From positions 1 through 21,028 of the forward strand of contig JAFXIS010000002.1 in assembly GCA_017532885.1 (NCBI GenBank): a DNA stretch of 21,028 nt. The letters run 5' to 3'. The notes below the pieces were generated by a model. The model worked only from the letters and a program-made list of their open reading frames with translations. It had not been told where the DNA came from and did not search any database. The stretch comes from Alistipes sp. (lineage in GTDB: Bacteria > Bacteroidota > Bacteroidia > Bacteroidales > Rikenellaceae). Shown here in pieces: positions 6,624 to 13,974 of the stretch (the first letter of the stretch is position 1; each line of letters starts with the position of its first letter). Position numbers and translations under genes: made by a program.

Positions 6624-6691
6624 TCGAATCCCTTTGCTCCCACTAAACGAAAAGCGATTGAAAGTTCAATCGCTTTTTTTGTTGCATGTAG
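6624..6691 (+). repeat. 68-bp direct repeat, copy 2 (tRNA-Val 3' fragment)
   Basis: A perfect copy of 6398-6465. No tRNA 5' half precedes it (GCCTTTGGCGG instead), so it is a fragment and not a second tRNA. It repeats the terminator at 6650-6680. Confidence 0.9.
6650..6680 (+). terminator. Duplicate terminator within the second repeat
   Basis: Same 12-bp stem, AAGT loop and T-tract as at 6424-6454, carried along by the 226-bp offset duplication. Confidence 0.85.
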
Positions 6692-6696
6692 GTATT

Positions 6697-6752
6697 GAGC
6701 ATATATTTTCGCAAGCAAGGCAGATGCCGAAAGAGCCTTGTTATACGAATTC
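6697..6752. repeat. Dispersed hairpin repeat, copy 3
   Basis: This matches the right half of the 2456-2578 element: GAGCAT, then the CAAGGC/GCCTTG hairpin core, then TTATACGAATTC. The left terminal inverted repeat is absent, so it is truncated. It abuts the second tRNA-Val repeat. Confidence 0.75.
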
Positions 6753-6793
6753 GCTTTTTTTGTTGTATTATATCCCGAAATAATCCTGCCAAG

Positions 6794-6825
6794 TTTTGCT
6801 AATATGTATAATTATGTTATCTTTG
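6794..6825 (+). promoter_or_regulatory. Promoter of the Stealth-GT2 operon
   Basis: TTTTG (6794-6798) and the -7 box TATCTTTG (6818-6825), 19 bp apart, lie 36 bp before the ATG at 6862. Confidence 0.78.
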
Positions 6826-6861
6826 TACTACATAAACGACCTGTAATAGCGACTTTTAGGC

Positions 6862-7740
6862 ATGGATATAGTTATAACATATGTCAATGGATTAGACCCA
6901 TTGTGGCAAAAAGAGTATGAGCGTCACACCAATATCCCTATATTGGAAAAGCGTTTTCGCGATTGGGGTACTCTGCAATATCTATTTCGTGGCATCGCCA
7001 CCAACATGCCTTTTATCCGTCGCGTACACCTCATTGTAGCTCAGGAGAGTCAGGTCCCCGAGTGGATAAATCGCGACGAGGTAAATATCGTACTACATAA
7101 GGATATTATCCCCGAGGAGTATCTGCCGACATTCAACTGCAACCCTATTGAGATGCATCTGCATCGCATTAAGGATTTGGATGAGGAGTACCTCTATTTC
7201 AATGACGATATGTTCCCGATGTTGCCATGTAAGCCAACGGATTTCTTCCGTGGCGGCAAGGGTGTGATAGGTATAAGTCGCCATTTGATAGTGTCGGATA
7301 TGTTCAAACACATATGTCGCAATTCCGACCGCATGGCACGCAAAGCGTTAGGCATGAAGCCGTCATGGTTCTTTTTGCGTCCGCAGCATATATGCTCGCC
7401 AATGCTGAAGAGTGTATGCGAAGAACTTTACCATAAGATTGAGGGAGAGATAAAATCGTCACTTACGCGTGTTCGTACGGGCGAAAACCTTAATCAATAC
7501 CTCTACCTCGATTATATGTATCTTCAGGGGATGATTATCCCGGAGCGTTTATCGAAGAGGCACTTCTCGGTGGGCATAACCTCAACGAAGAAGCTGCGCC
7601 AGTTCATCGAGTCCCCAACGCGCAAGCTGGTATGCGTAAATGATGTTCAGCTTTCAGAAGAGCGATATATCGAGTTGCGACAGTCGCTCCTGAATGCCTT
7701 TAATAACCGATTCCCCGAAAAGTCGAAGTTCGAGAAATAA
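6862..7740 (+). CDS. Stealth-family capsular/exopolysaccharide sugar-phosphate transferase
   Basis: A 292-residue protein that begins directly with the Stealth CR1 motif MDIVITYVNGLDP. The CR2 region follows: RFRDWGTLQYLFRGIATNMP, VHLIVAQESQVPEWI, then FNCNPIEMHLHRI and EEYLYFNDDMF at about residues 101-128. Later, a GENLNQYLYLDY segment matches the region before CR4. Family members, such as bacterial capsule synthesis enzymes and GlcNAc-1-phosphotransferase relatives, move a hexose-1-phosphate from a nucleotide sugar to a glycan, creating phosphodiester links. Its stop overlaps the next start by one base (TAATG), so it is coupled to a GT2 glycosyltransferase, consistent with surface polysaccharide synthesis. 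It has its own promoter. Donor and acceptor are unknown. Confidence 0.9.
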   Translation: MDIVITYVNGLDPLWQKEYERHTNIPILEKRFRDWGTLQYLFRGIATNMPFIRRVHLIVAQESQVPEWINRDEVNIVLHKDIIPEEYLPTFNCNPIEMHLHRIKDLDEEYLYFNDDMFPMLPCKPTDFFRGGKGVIGISRHLIVSDMFKHICRNSDRMARKALGMKPSWFFLRPQHICSPMLKSVCEELYHKIEGEIKSSLTRVRTGENLNQYLYLDYMYLQGMIIPERLSKRHFSVGITSTKKLRQFIESPTRKLVCVNDVQLSEERYIELRQSLLNAFNNRFPEKSKFEK

Positions 7741-8675
7741 TGAGCAAATACAAAATTTCACTCATAGCTCCAATATATGGAGTTGAGCGATACATAAAAA
7801 AGTTTGCCGAGAGTGTTTTGGGTCAGACTGCCGACAATATAGAGTTTATATTTGTCAATGATGGCACAAAAGACTCCTCTATGGAGATTCTCGAAGAGGT
7901 TATTGAGGAGAAATTCGCCCATCTGCGCCCACATATCGTCATCATAAACAAGGAGAATCAGGGCTTACCTTTAGCACGCAAAAGCGGTTTTGAGCGTGCC
8001 ACAGGCGAGTATATATTGTGTGCAGACTCCGACGATTGGCTCGAACTGGACGCCGTTGAGAAAATAGCGGCAAAAATTGAGCAGACCAATGCCGATATCG
8101 TATATTTTGACTTGGTGAAGGAGTATGGCAACAAGCAGAGCATAAAGCGCGAGCTTGATTACAACGACGACGAGAAGATGCTCTTCATTCGCAACATCTT
8201 CAACTATCGTTCAGCAGGATATACCGTCACGAAATGTTTCCGTCGCTCGCTTTATACCGACAACACTATCTACACCCCAAAATTGGGTATGCACGAGGAT
8301 ATATACTATATGTCGCAAATTATTTTCCATGCTAAAAGTTTTGCACATCTTCCGGAGGCATTGTACCACTACCGCAAGGATAATGAGCAGGCTTTCTGTG
8401 CGCAAGATAGGCATAAGCGACATATCGCATCGTCGCACAACCTTTTGGACCTATACGCCCATTACAAAGAGAACCTGCAAGGGAGTCCGATTGAGGAGGT
8501 AGCCGGAGGTATCGTGCTACGCGCAGGGTGGCACTCAATGATTCACGAATGCGATTTTTTCGAGGAGTACCCGTGGCTGACAGAGGCTATAAGCCGTGCG
8601 CGCATAAGTCGTCATTATCGCACGCCGCTTCTCTTTCAATTAATCGTCAAGGGCTATGTAGCTCTCTGCAAATAA
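7740..8675 (+). CDS. Glycosyltransferase family 2
   Basis: A 311-residue GT-A enzyme with no signal peptide. The N-terminal SLIAPIYGVERYIKKFAESV, Asp41-Gly-Thr in FIFVNDGTKDSS, NQGLPLARKSGFERATGEY, and the metal-binding region Asp96-Ser-Asp98-Asp in LCADSDDWLE are the standard GT2 signatures. It should add a sugar from a nucleotide donor to a growing surface glycan on the cytoplasmic face of the membrane. Translation is coupled to the Stealth gene by the one-base TAATG overlap. The C-terminal third (HYRKDNEQAF onward) is typical of polysaccharide-locus GT2 proteins. Sugar and linkage cannot be inferred. The gene converges on trmB, with only a short CCAAAATTTGG palindrome and no clear terminator between. 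Confidence 0.9.
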   Translation: MSKYKISLIAPIYGVERYIKKFAESVLGQTADNIEFIFVNDGTKDSSMEILEEVIEEKFAHLRPHIVIINKENQGLPLARKSGFERATGEYILCADSDDWLELDAVEKIAAKIEQTNADIVYFDLVKEYGNKQSIKRELDYNDDEKMLFIRNIFNYRSAGYTVTKCFRRSLYTDNTIYTPKLGMHEDIYYMSQIIFHAKSFAHLPEALYHYRKDNEQAFCAQDRHKRHIASSHNLLDLYAHYKENLQGSPIEEVAGGIVLRAGWHSMIHECDFFEEYPWLTEAISRARISRHYRTPLLFQLIVKGYVALCK

Positions 8676-8746
8676 AAAATACGGTATCCAAAATTTGGAG
8701 CATAACGCACCTTGTTGGACAACTTCATTTTTAGCTCATATCGCAA

Positions 8747-9505
8747 TTAGCACTTGCTGATTCCGATTCGTGCCTCTTCGTTGTCTTTCTCCAACTTCTC
8801 GTCCTCTTCCCAATCGAACATCTCGAACTTCGTACGCCCACCGAGCGAGAAACGGGTGTATGTAATAGGGAGTCCTCGCTCCAAGAATTTGGTTTCATAA
8901 GCCGTCTTTACCGATAACTCTTCATCTGCGAAGCCTGTGCCATAGATGTCGCTATTCGAGGCCTCGCACTCTAAATCGAAGTGGCGAACAACCTCGTTTG
9001 TATAGCCATAAAGGTGCTGAGAGTCGGTTTTGAGGTTAATCCAGCCATCTGCGGAGAGGAATTGTGCATAATACTCCAGAAATATAGGCGATGTAAGGCG
9101 CTTCTTGGCACGACGCGTTTTAAGTTGAGGGTCGGGGAATGTAATCCATATCTCGGCAACTTCACCTTCGGCGAAGAACGAGTTGATAAACTCAATGCGT
9201 GTACGCAGGAAACCTACATTCGACATCTGCTGCTCGGTGGCAGTCTTGGCGCCACGCCACATACGGGCACCCTTAATATCGACGCCTATGTAGTTGCAAT
9301 TGGGATTACGCTGCGCCAATGCTACGGTATATTCGCCCTTACCACAGCCCAATTCTAAGATTATAGGATTGTTGTTATGAAAGAAATCTTCATGCCAACG
9401 CCCTTTTAGGGGATGGTCCTTATGAAAAATCTCATCAAAATCCGGCTGCACAAGGCAACGGAAAGTAAGATTCTCGGCAAAGCGTCTGAGTTTATCTTTT
9501 CCCAT
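8747..9505 (-). CDS. trmB: tRNA (guanine-N7-)-methyltransferase TrmB
   Basis: 252 residues. It makes 7-methylguanosine at position 46 of the tRNA variable loop using S-adenosylmethionine. The SAM motif LELGCGKGEYT spans residues 50-60, followed by YIGVDIKGARMWRGAK and the family signature WITFPDPQLKTRRAKKRL. The C-terminal YTRFSLGGRTKFEMFDW also fits. The start at 9505 gives the usual N-terminal KDKLRRFAEN region. It lies 8 bp after gldH in a minus-strand run ricT-gldH-trmB, an order I recall from other Bacteroidetes. The C-terminus carries a short charged extension (EEDEKLEKDNEEA). Confidence 0.95.
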   Translation of the reverse strand: MGKDKLRRFAENLTFRCLVQPDFDEIFHKDHPLKGRWHEDFFHNNNPIILELGCGKGEYTVALAQRNPNCNYIGVDIKGARMWRGAKTATEQQMSNVGFLRTRIEFINSFFAEGEVAEIWITFPDPQLKTRRAKKRLTSPIFLEYYAQFLSADGWINLKTDSQHLYGYTNEVVRHFDLECEASNSDIYGTGFADEELSVKTAYETKFLERGLPITYTRFSLGGRTKFEMFDWEEDEKLEKDNEEARIGISKC

Positions 9506-9513
9506 ACAAAAAA

Positions 9514-9972
9514 CTATTTCAGTTGAAAATTCACACCGACAGCCTCCACATCCGACAACGGAGCAAGCGGTGTAATTACAATGTTATACTCACCCTTTTT
9601 CGCCAACTCCATATCACGGCGATAAGGGATTTTTATATCTTCCATACGGTCTGTCACCATAGGGGGCAGCATCGTCGCAGAGATAAAAATCTGCTCGGTA
9701 TATCTCAGCGAATCGGGCGTTATGACCGTAACCTCAAATCCTAAATCACAGGGGCGAAAATTACGATTCACATGCAACAGCAAATCCACATCGCTACAAC
9801 GAGGCTCCTCGCTATACGAAAACTCAATGGTTGCACTCTGCTGCCATGTGCCGACATTTACATCCTTATAGACGACCCTATTTTCAGGCACAGCACACCC
9901 CACCAAAAGGCATAACACGGCCAACATAGCGCCACTCAAGCACACTGCCCTATTCCAACTCCGATATAGCAT
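9514..9972 (-). CDS. gldH: GldH-family gliding-motility lipoprotein
   Basis: 152 residues. An N-terminal hydrophobic signal ends in the lipobox LVGC with Cys26, followed by a beta-rich domain. The segment NVGTWQQSATIEFSY and the pattern of a GldH domain (VDLLLHVNRNFRPCDLGFEVTVITPDS, late GEYNIVITPLAPL) support the family, as does the position between a PSP1 gene and trmB. GldH is a lipoprotein needed for gliding in Flavobacterium; orthologues persist in non-gliding gut Bacteroidales, where the role is not settled. The start ATG (9972) directly follows the ricT stop with no gap (TAG-ATG), so expression is probably coupled. Confidence 0.82.
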   Translation of the reverse strand: MLYRSWNRAVCLSGAMLAVLCLLVGCAVPENRVVYKDVNVGTWQQSATIEFSYSEEPRCSDVDLLLHVNRNFRPCDLGFEVTVITPDSLRYTEQIFISATMLPPMVTDRMEDIKIPYRRDMELAKKGEYNIVITPLAPLSDVEAVGVNFQLK

Positions 9973-11334
9973 CTATTCTTGCGTTGATGAAGGTTTCTCA
10001 TCATTTCCATGGCGATGACCTCCGCCATTACCACCCTTTCCGCGACGATGGTCACGACGCTGACGAGGGCCTCTATCTCTACGCTGATGATTATCTCGGC
10101 TGTCGCGAGCCTCTTGGCCTTCGCCACCGGCCTCCGTGGCACTCTTATGCTCCGTCGGCTCCGCATTTGCGGCCTCAGCATGATGCTGCGCTCTATCGCG
10201 TCTGTCACGACCCTTATCACGGCCCTTGCGGCGACGACGATTCTGGTTATCAAAGCGTGTAATGCTATCCTCCTCTGTGCGATATGTCGGTTCCTCAACC
10301 ATTGCGGTACTATCCTCCTCAACAATCGACTCAACCTTCTTGCCGGCACGATTCATCGCCAAAATCTCTCTTACGCGCGATACGGGGATAGTAACGACAT
10401 TCGACATCGTATCCTTGCTGGTGCTGAATGACATCATCCTGCCCAAAATATCGGTCTTAACCAGATGGTATTCGCCATCCATAGCCTGCAGCGGCTCACG
10501 CACGCGGGGCAGCATCTGACGAGCATCGGCATAGACATCGTATTCATACATCAAGCAGCACTTCAACTTCGAGCATTGACCTGCCAACTTCAACGGATTA
10601 AGCGAGATATCCTGCACGCGGGCAGCATTTGTTGTAACGCTCGAAAAACTCGAAATCCACGACGCGCAACATAGCTCCCTGCCACATGCTCCGATACCTC
10701 CGATGCGGCCCGCCTCCTGACGCGCACCAATCTGCTTCATCTCGATGCGGATATGGAAACGCTCGGCAAAGACCTTGATAAGTTCGCGGAAATCGACACG
10801 CCCCTCGGCGATATAATAGAAAATCGCCTTGACTTTATCACCCTGATACTCCACATCGCCAATCTTCATATCAAGACCCATCTCGGCAGCAATCTGACGC
10901 GACTGAATCATCGTATCGTGTTCCAAAGCAATAGCCTCCTGCCAACGCTCTATGTCGTAAGGACGCGCCTTGCGGTAAATCTTCTTATACTCCCCATTGA
11001 AAGGAGTGAAGCCCGTACGGCGAATCTGCTTGGCAACCATGTCGCCCGTAAGCGAAACGATACCGATATCATGGCCCGGAGATGCCTCCACAGCGACAAT
11101 ATCGCCACGCTTAAGTGGCAGATTATTGACATTTTTGTAATATGAGCGACGCGTATTTTTGAATCTGACCTCGAAAATATCTGTCGGAATATTATCGGGA
11201 TACTCCTCCAGCCATGGGGTTTCATGCAACTTATAGCAACCCTCAACAGGCTCAACTCGCAACTCCTCGTCGCAGTCACACACTACAAATCCACGGCCCG
11301 GCTCGGGTATATGTTTTTTAGAACAGTTGTCCAT
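9973..11334 (-). CDS. PSP1/RicT-like Cys-rich protein with long basic disordered tail
   Basis: 453 residues. The PSP1 domain covers roughly residues 50-280, with the Cys motifs CGRELCC (217-223) and CSKLKCC (254-260), giving six cysteines in the arrangement known from Bacillus subtilis RicT (YaaT). There, RicT with RicA and RicF forms an FeS-containing complex that promotes RNase Y-dependent mRNA processing. No RicA or RicF is visible here. Residues about 364-453 form a low-complexity tail rich in Arg, Asp, Gly, His and Gln (RRRRKGRDKGRD, later GGNGGGHRHGND), which suggests RNA binding or phase-separating behaviour. It lies 36 bp after the MATE gene; a TATCTTTA sequence (minus strand, 11352-11359) in that gap is a weak -7 candidate. 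Several plus-strand open frames opposite the tail are composition artefacts. Confidence 0.85.
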   Translation of the reverse strand: MDNCSKKHIPEPGRGFVVCDCDEELRVEPVEGCYKLHETPWLEEYPDNIPTDIFEVRFKNTRRSYYKNVNNLPLKRGDIVAVEASPGHDIGIVSLTGDMVAKQIRRTGFTPFNGEYKKIYRKARPYDIERWQEAIALEHDTMIQSRQIAAEMGLDMKIGDVEYQGDKVKAIFYYIAEGRVDFRELIKVFAERFHIRIEMKQIGARQEAGRIGGIGACGRELCCASWISSFSSVTTNAARVQDISLNPLKLAGQCSKLKCCLMYEYDVYADARQMLPRVREPLQAMDGEYHLVKTDILGRMMSFSTSKDTMSNVVTIPVSRVREILAMNRAGKKVESIVEEDSTAMVEEPTYRTEEDSITRFDNQNRRRRKGRDKGRDRRDRAQHHAEAANAEPTEHKSATEAGGEGQEARDSRDNHQRRDRGPRQRRDHRRGKGGNGGGHRHGNDEKPSSTQE

Positions 11335-11370
11335 CTGAATAAAATTTTTCGTAAAGATAAGAAAAAATTT

Positions 11371-12777
11371 TTAATTTTTTACACCTGCGATATTTCGCGC
11401 CTCCAACCGCCTAACATCTCGTCTTACGCGCAGGATTGTAAGCAACGCACAAGTCGAAAGTCCCACGATAAAGCCCATAATCAAACCTACGGCTCCAAAT
11501 CCGCAATCAAAGGCGAGGAAATAGCCAACCGGGATGTTGAAAACGACATACGAAATTACGACTATCGGCATGATGACCTTCACATCCTGCAAGCCTCGCA
11601 AAATGCTTATCGAGATAGCCTGCAAGCAGTCCGACACCTGGAATAAAGCAATGAAAATCAACATTGTGGCCGTCAGCTCTATGGTCGGCTCATTCGAGGT
11701 AAACAGACGCGGTATATCGTAGCGGAAAATGATAAACAATATAGCCACCGTAACATTCCACGCAAGGCCCATCATATAGGCAGCATTCACCGTACGACGC
11801 AGCGTGAAGTAATCACGACGGCCATAGATATGCGAGCAGAGGATTGTCGTTGCCGAGCCAATCGCCACAACAATCATAAATGTGACATTCATCATATTTG
11901 TGCCTATCTGGTAAGCACTCACGGCATGCGCACCAAACGCCAGCACCAAGACACCCGCAACAACAAAGGCACTCGCCTCCATAAGCATCTGAAAAGCAAT
12001 CGGCGTACCGACCTTTATAATGTCGTAAATCGTACGCAAGCGCAGCATCGAATGTGAGAAGAGTTGAGCAGTATAATCCTTAAACTTCGGAGTCCAAAGG
12101 AAATAGCCGACAAGTATCACAGCCTGCAACCAGCGGGCAATAAGCGTAGCACATCCCGCACCCACTGCGCCCATCGGCTCAAAACCACACTTTCCGAAGA
12201 TAAACACCCAATTGAGCACAATATTCACCACATTTGCAATAATCACCGTAACCATTGCAATGCGGGTATTTCCCACACCCTCCAAAAATTGCTTTACGGT
12301 ACATACCAGCATTATGGGAATCATACTCCACACTAAAGTATCATAATATGGCAGAGCCATATCCACAACCGCCCCCACCGAAGCCCCTTCCGAGCCGGTC
12401 ATCACACTACCTAACATGCTGAGCAATGGGCGCACTAAAATCAATAATCCTGCCGACAAGAAGCCGAGGATAGTGAATAACGCCGCTCCATTTTGCAACA
12501 GTTCGGAGCAATATCGTTTATCGCTACGCGCAAAATTTTCGCCCACCAATGGTGTTAGGCCAAACGACAGGCCCATAGCCGCCACAAAGACGATATAGAA
12601 AATACTCGTCGCAAACGACACCGCAGCCAATGGCGTCGGGTCGTCGCCACCATAATGTCCCACCATTGCCGTATCGGCCAACTGCACGGTAATATGCCCC
12701 ACCTGCGAAAGTATTACGGGCAATGCCAATCGCAAATTTGCCTTATAATATGGTTTATATGTATTCAATAGTTTCAT
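11371..12777 (-). CDS. MATE-family multidrug/toxin efflux transporter (NorM/DinF type)
   Basis: 468 residues, the normal length for a 12-helix MATE exporter of the inner membrane. It begins YKANLRLALPVILSQVGHITVQLADTAMVGHYG, the characteristic first two helices. The two-fold repeat is visible, with the second half starting near IIKVGTPIAFQMLMEASAFVVAG. Such proteins export cationic drugs or metabolites using Na+ or H+. The C-terminus is short and charged (LRVRRDVRRLEARN). Substrate is unknown. A good -7 box ends only 8 bp before the ATG, which would give a near-leaderless transcript. The next gene, ricT, follows after 36 bp. Confidence 0.92.
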   Translation of the reverse strand: MKLLNTYKPYYKANLRLALPVILSQVGHITVQLADTAMVGHYGGDDPTPLAAVSFATSIFYIVFVAAMGLSFGLTPLVGENFARSDKRYCSELLQNGAALFTILGFLSAGLLILVRPLLSMLGSVMTGSEGASVGAVVDMALPYYDTLVWSMIPIMLVCTVKQFLEGVGNTRIAMVTVIIANVVNIVLNWVFIFGKCGFEPMGAVGAGCATLIARWLQAVILVGYFLWTPKFKDYTAQLFSHSMLRLRTIYDIIKVGTPIAFQMLMEASAFVVAGVLVLAFGAHAVSAYQIGTNMMNVTFMIVVAIGSATTILCSHIYGRRDYFTLRRTVNAAYMMGLAWNVTVAILFIIFRYDIPRLFTSNEPTIELTATMLIFIALFQVSDCLQAISISILRGLQDVKVIMPIVVISYVVFNIPVGYFLAFDCGFGAVGLIMGFIVGLSTCALLTILRVRRDVRRLEARNIAGVKN

Positions 12778-12785
12778 AATGGCGA

Positions 12786-12793
12786 CAAAGATA
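12786..12793 (-). promoter_or_regulatory. -7 box of the MATE gene, unusually close to the start codon
   Basis: Minus-strand TATCTTTG fits TAnnTTTG, but only 8 bp separate it from the ATG at 12777, predicting a leader of a few bases or none. No TTTG element is seen at the normal upstream spacing. The rest of the gap to 12937 shows nothing else I can name. Confidence 0.5.
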
Positions 12794-12937
12794 GCAATTT
12801 TTGGGTGAAATATCCGTTATAAAAGCGTGCAGCAGCAGGTTTAATTGCCTTAATTGTACTATTTGCGATTTAATATAGCTGATTTATAGCAAATGCCACT
12901 CTTTACACAGTGTATTGGTCTATAAGTATACTATTAG

Positions 12938-12967
12938 TTGCAGAATAATACATATTGACTACCTTTG
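12938..12967 (+). promoter_or_regulatory. Promoter of the AraC-type regulator
   Basis: TTG (12938-12940) and TACCTTTG (12960-12967) are 19 bp apart. The box overlaps the TTG at 12965 that opens the longest frame, so translation should start later, at 13007. Confidence 0.75.
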
Positions 12968-13006
12968 CTGGCACATAAGGTTGATTTATTTTTATTTTAT
13001 ATACAA

Positions 13007-13900
13007 ATGATACAGTATTATAATTGGCTCCCGCAACTCGAAGCCTTTGACGAAGTTGATTGCATCAAGAACGAAATCGCAATTTTCACCTATTCCGATA
13101 TTGTCGGCAAACTAAGTGATGAAGTATATAAAACATTAAAGAGTCCACATAAGTTCGACTTCTTCATGTTGATGATGCACACACAAGGTTCTGCCGTTAT
13201 CAAGGTTGATATGGTCGAACATCAGCTCCATGCGCCATGCAATCTTATCAAGCTGGTGCCGGGGCAGATTGTATCGGTGGAGAATCACAGCGAGGATTTT
13301 GATGCTACGGTAATGATACTGTCGCAGAACTTTTTGGAGAGTCTTTTGGTATATATCAACGGCTCGATACCGCTGCGTATTGGTTCTCGCATGGAGTCAA
13401 TCACCCATATCGGCGACCAGGAGAGAAGGATGTTGGAGATATTTGTACGCGCCGTTCGTCACATCCTAAACAGCAAGGATAATCCCTTCCGCCTGCAAAT
13501 TATACAGCATGTTATCATGGCGATTTTCTACTCTTCGGAGCAAGTTCGCAAAATTGATGGCAACGAGCCTCCACGCTCAAATGCCGATGTTTTGTCGAAG
13601 GAATTCCTGGAGCTGGTAAAAGATAACTTCCGTCGCGAACGACAGCTGCAATTTTATGCCGATAAGCTCTGTATCACGCCCCGCTACCTTTCGCGCGTAG
13701 TGAAGGAGTGTACAAACTCCTCGGCAGCCGAATGGATTGAGCGATATGTGATTTTGGAGGCGCGAGCGCTACTGAAGTCTACAAATATGACCATCCAGCA
13801 GATTAGCGACGAACTGAATTTCCCCTCGCAGACCTTCTTCGGGAAATATTTCAAGCGTCGCGTAGGCGTATCACCCAAAGAGTATCGCCGCCGAGGATAA
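13007..13900 (+). CDS. AraC-family transcriptional regulator
   Basis: 297 residues from the ATG at 13007 (MIQYYNWLPQ). A longer frame from 12965 is rejected because it starts within the -7 box. The N-terminal ~190 residues form a cupin-like sensing domain (DFFMLMMHTQGSAVIKVDM, then LVPGQIVSVENHSEDF). The C-terminal ~100 residues are the double helix-turn-helix domain, with YADKLCITPRYLSRVVKECT and MTIQQISDELNFPSQTFFGK, ending FKRRVGVSPKEYRRRG, the standard AraC end. Its ligand is unknown. It lies 74 bp before a patatin-like gene on the same strand that has its own promoter, making that gene a plausible target. MATE is divergently transcribed across the 229-bp gap and is another candidate. Confidence 0.93.
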   Translation: MIQYYNWLPQLEAFDEVDCIKNEIAIFTYSDIVGKLSDEVYKTLKSPHKFDFFMLMMHTQGSAVIKVDMVEHQLHAPCNLIKLVPGQIVSVENHSEDFDATVMILSQNFLESLLVYINGSIPLRIGSRMESITHIGDQERRMLEIFVRAVRHILNSKDNPFRLQIIQHVIMAIFYSSEQVRKIDGNEPPRSNADVLSKEFLELVKDNFRRERQLQFYADKLCITPRYLSRVVKECTNSSAAEWIERYVILEARALLKSTNMTIQQISDELNFPSQTFFGKYFKRRVGVSPKEYRRRG

Positions 13901-13921
13901 TATCAATGCCGTAGCCATGGC

Positions 13922-13950
13922 TTGATTTTTGATAAAAAACAATACCTTTG
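13922..13950 (+). promoter_or_regulatory. Promoter of the patatin-like gene
   Basis: TTG (13922-13924) and TACCTTTG (13943-13950), 18 bp apart, precede the ATG at 13975 by 24 bp. They rule out the longer frame opening at 13948. Confidence 0.7.
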
Positions 13951-13974
13951 TGGAAATATTGTAGGTATGGGAAA

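Noticed and set aside
6227..6646. 139-residue plus-strand open frame
   Set aside because: It runs through tRNA-Val, its terminator and the repeat, so it is a chance frame.
6624..6691. Second tRNA-Val gene
   Set aside because: Only the 3' end from the T loop on is present; no D arm or anticodon arm precedes it.
6440..6718. 92-residue minus-strand open frame
   Set aside because: It spans both terminators and the direct repeats; the encoded text repeats with the DNA duplication and shows no domain.
9984..10431. Several plus-strand open frames opposite the end of the ricT-like gene
   Set aside because: They are the antisense of a low-complexity Arg/Gly coding tail, which suppresses stops; no family features.
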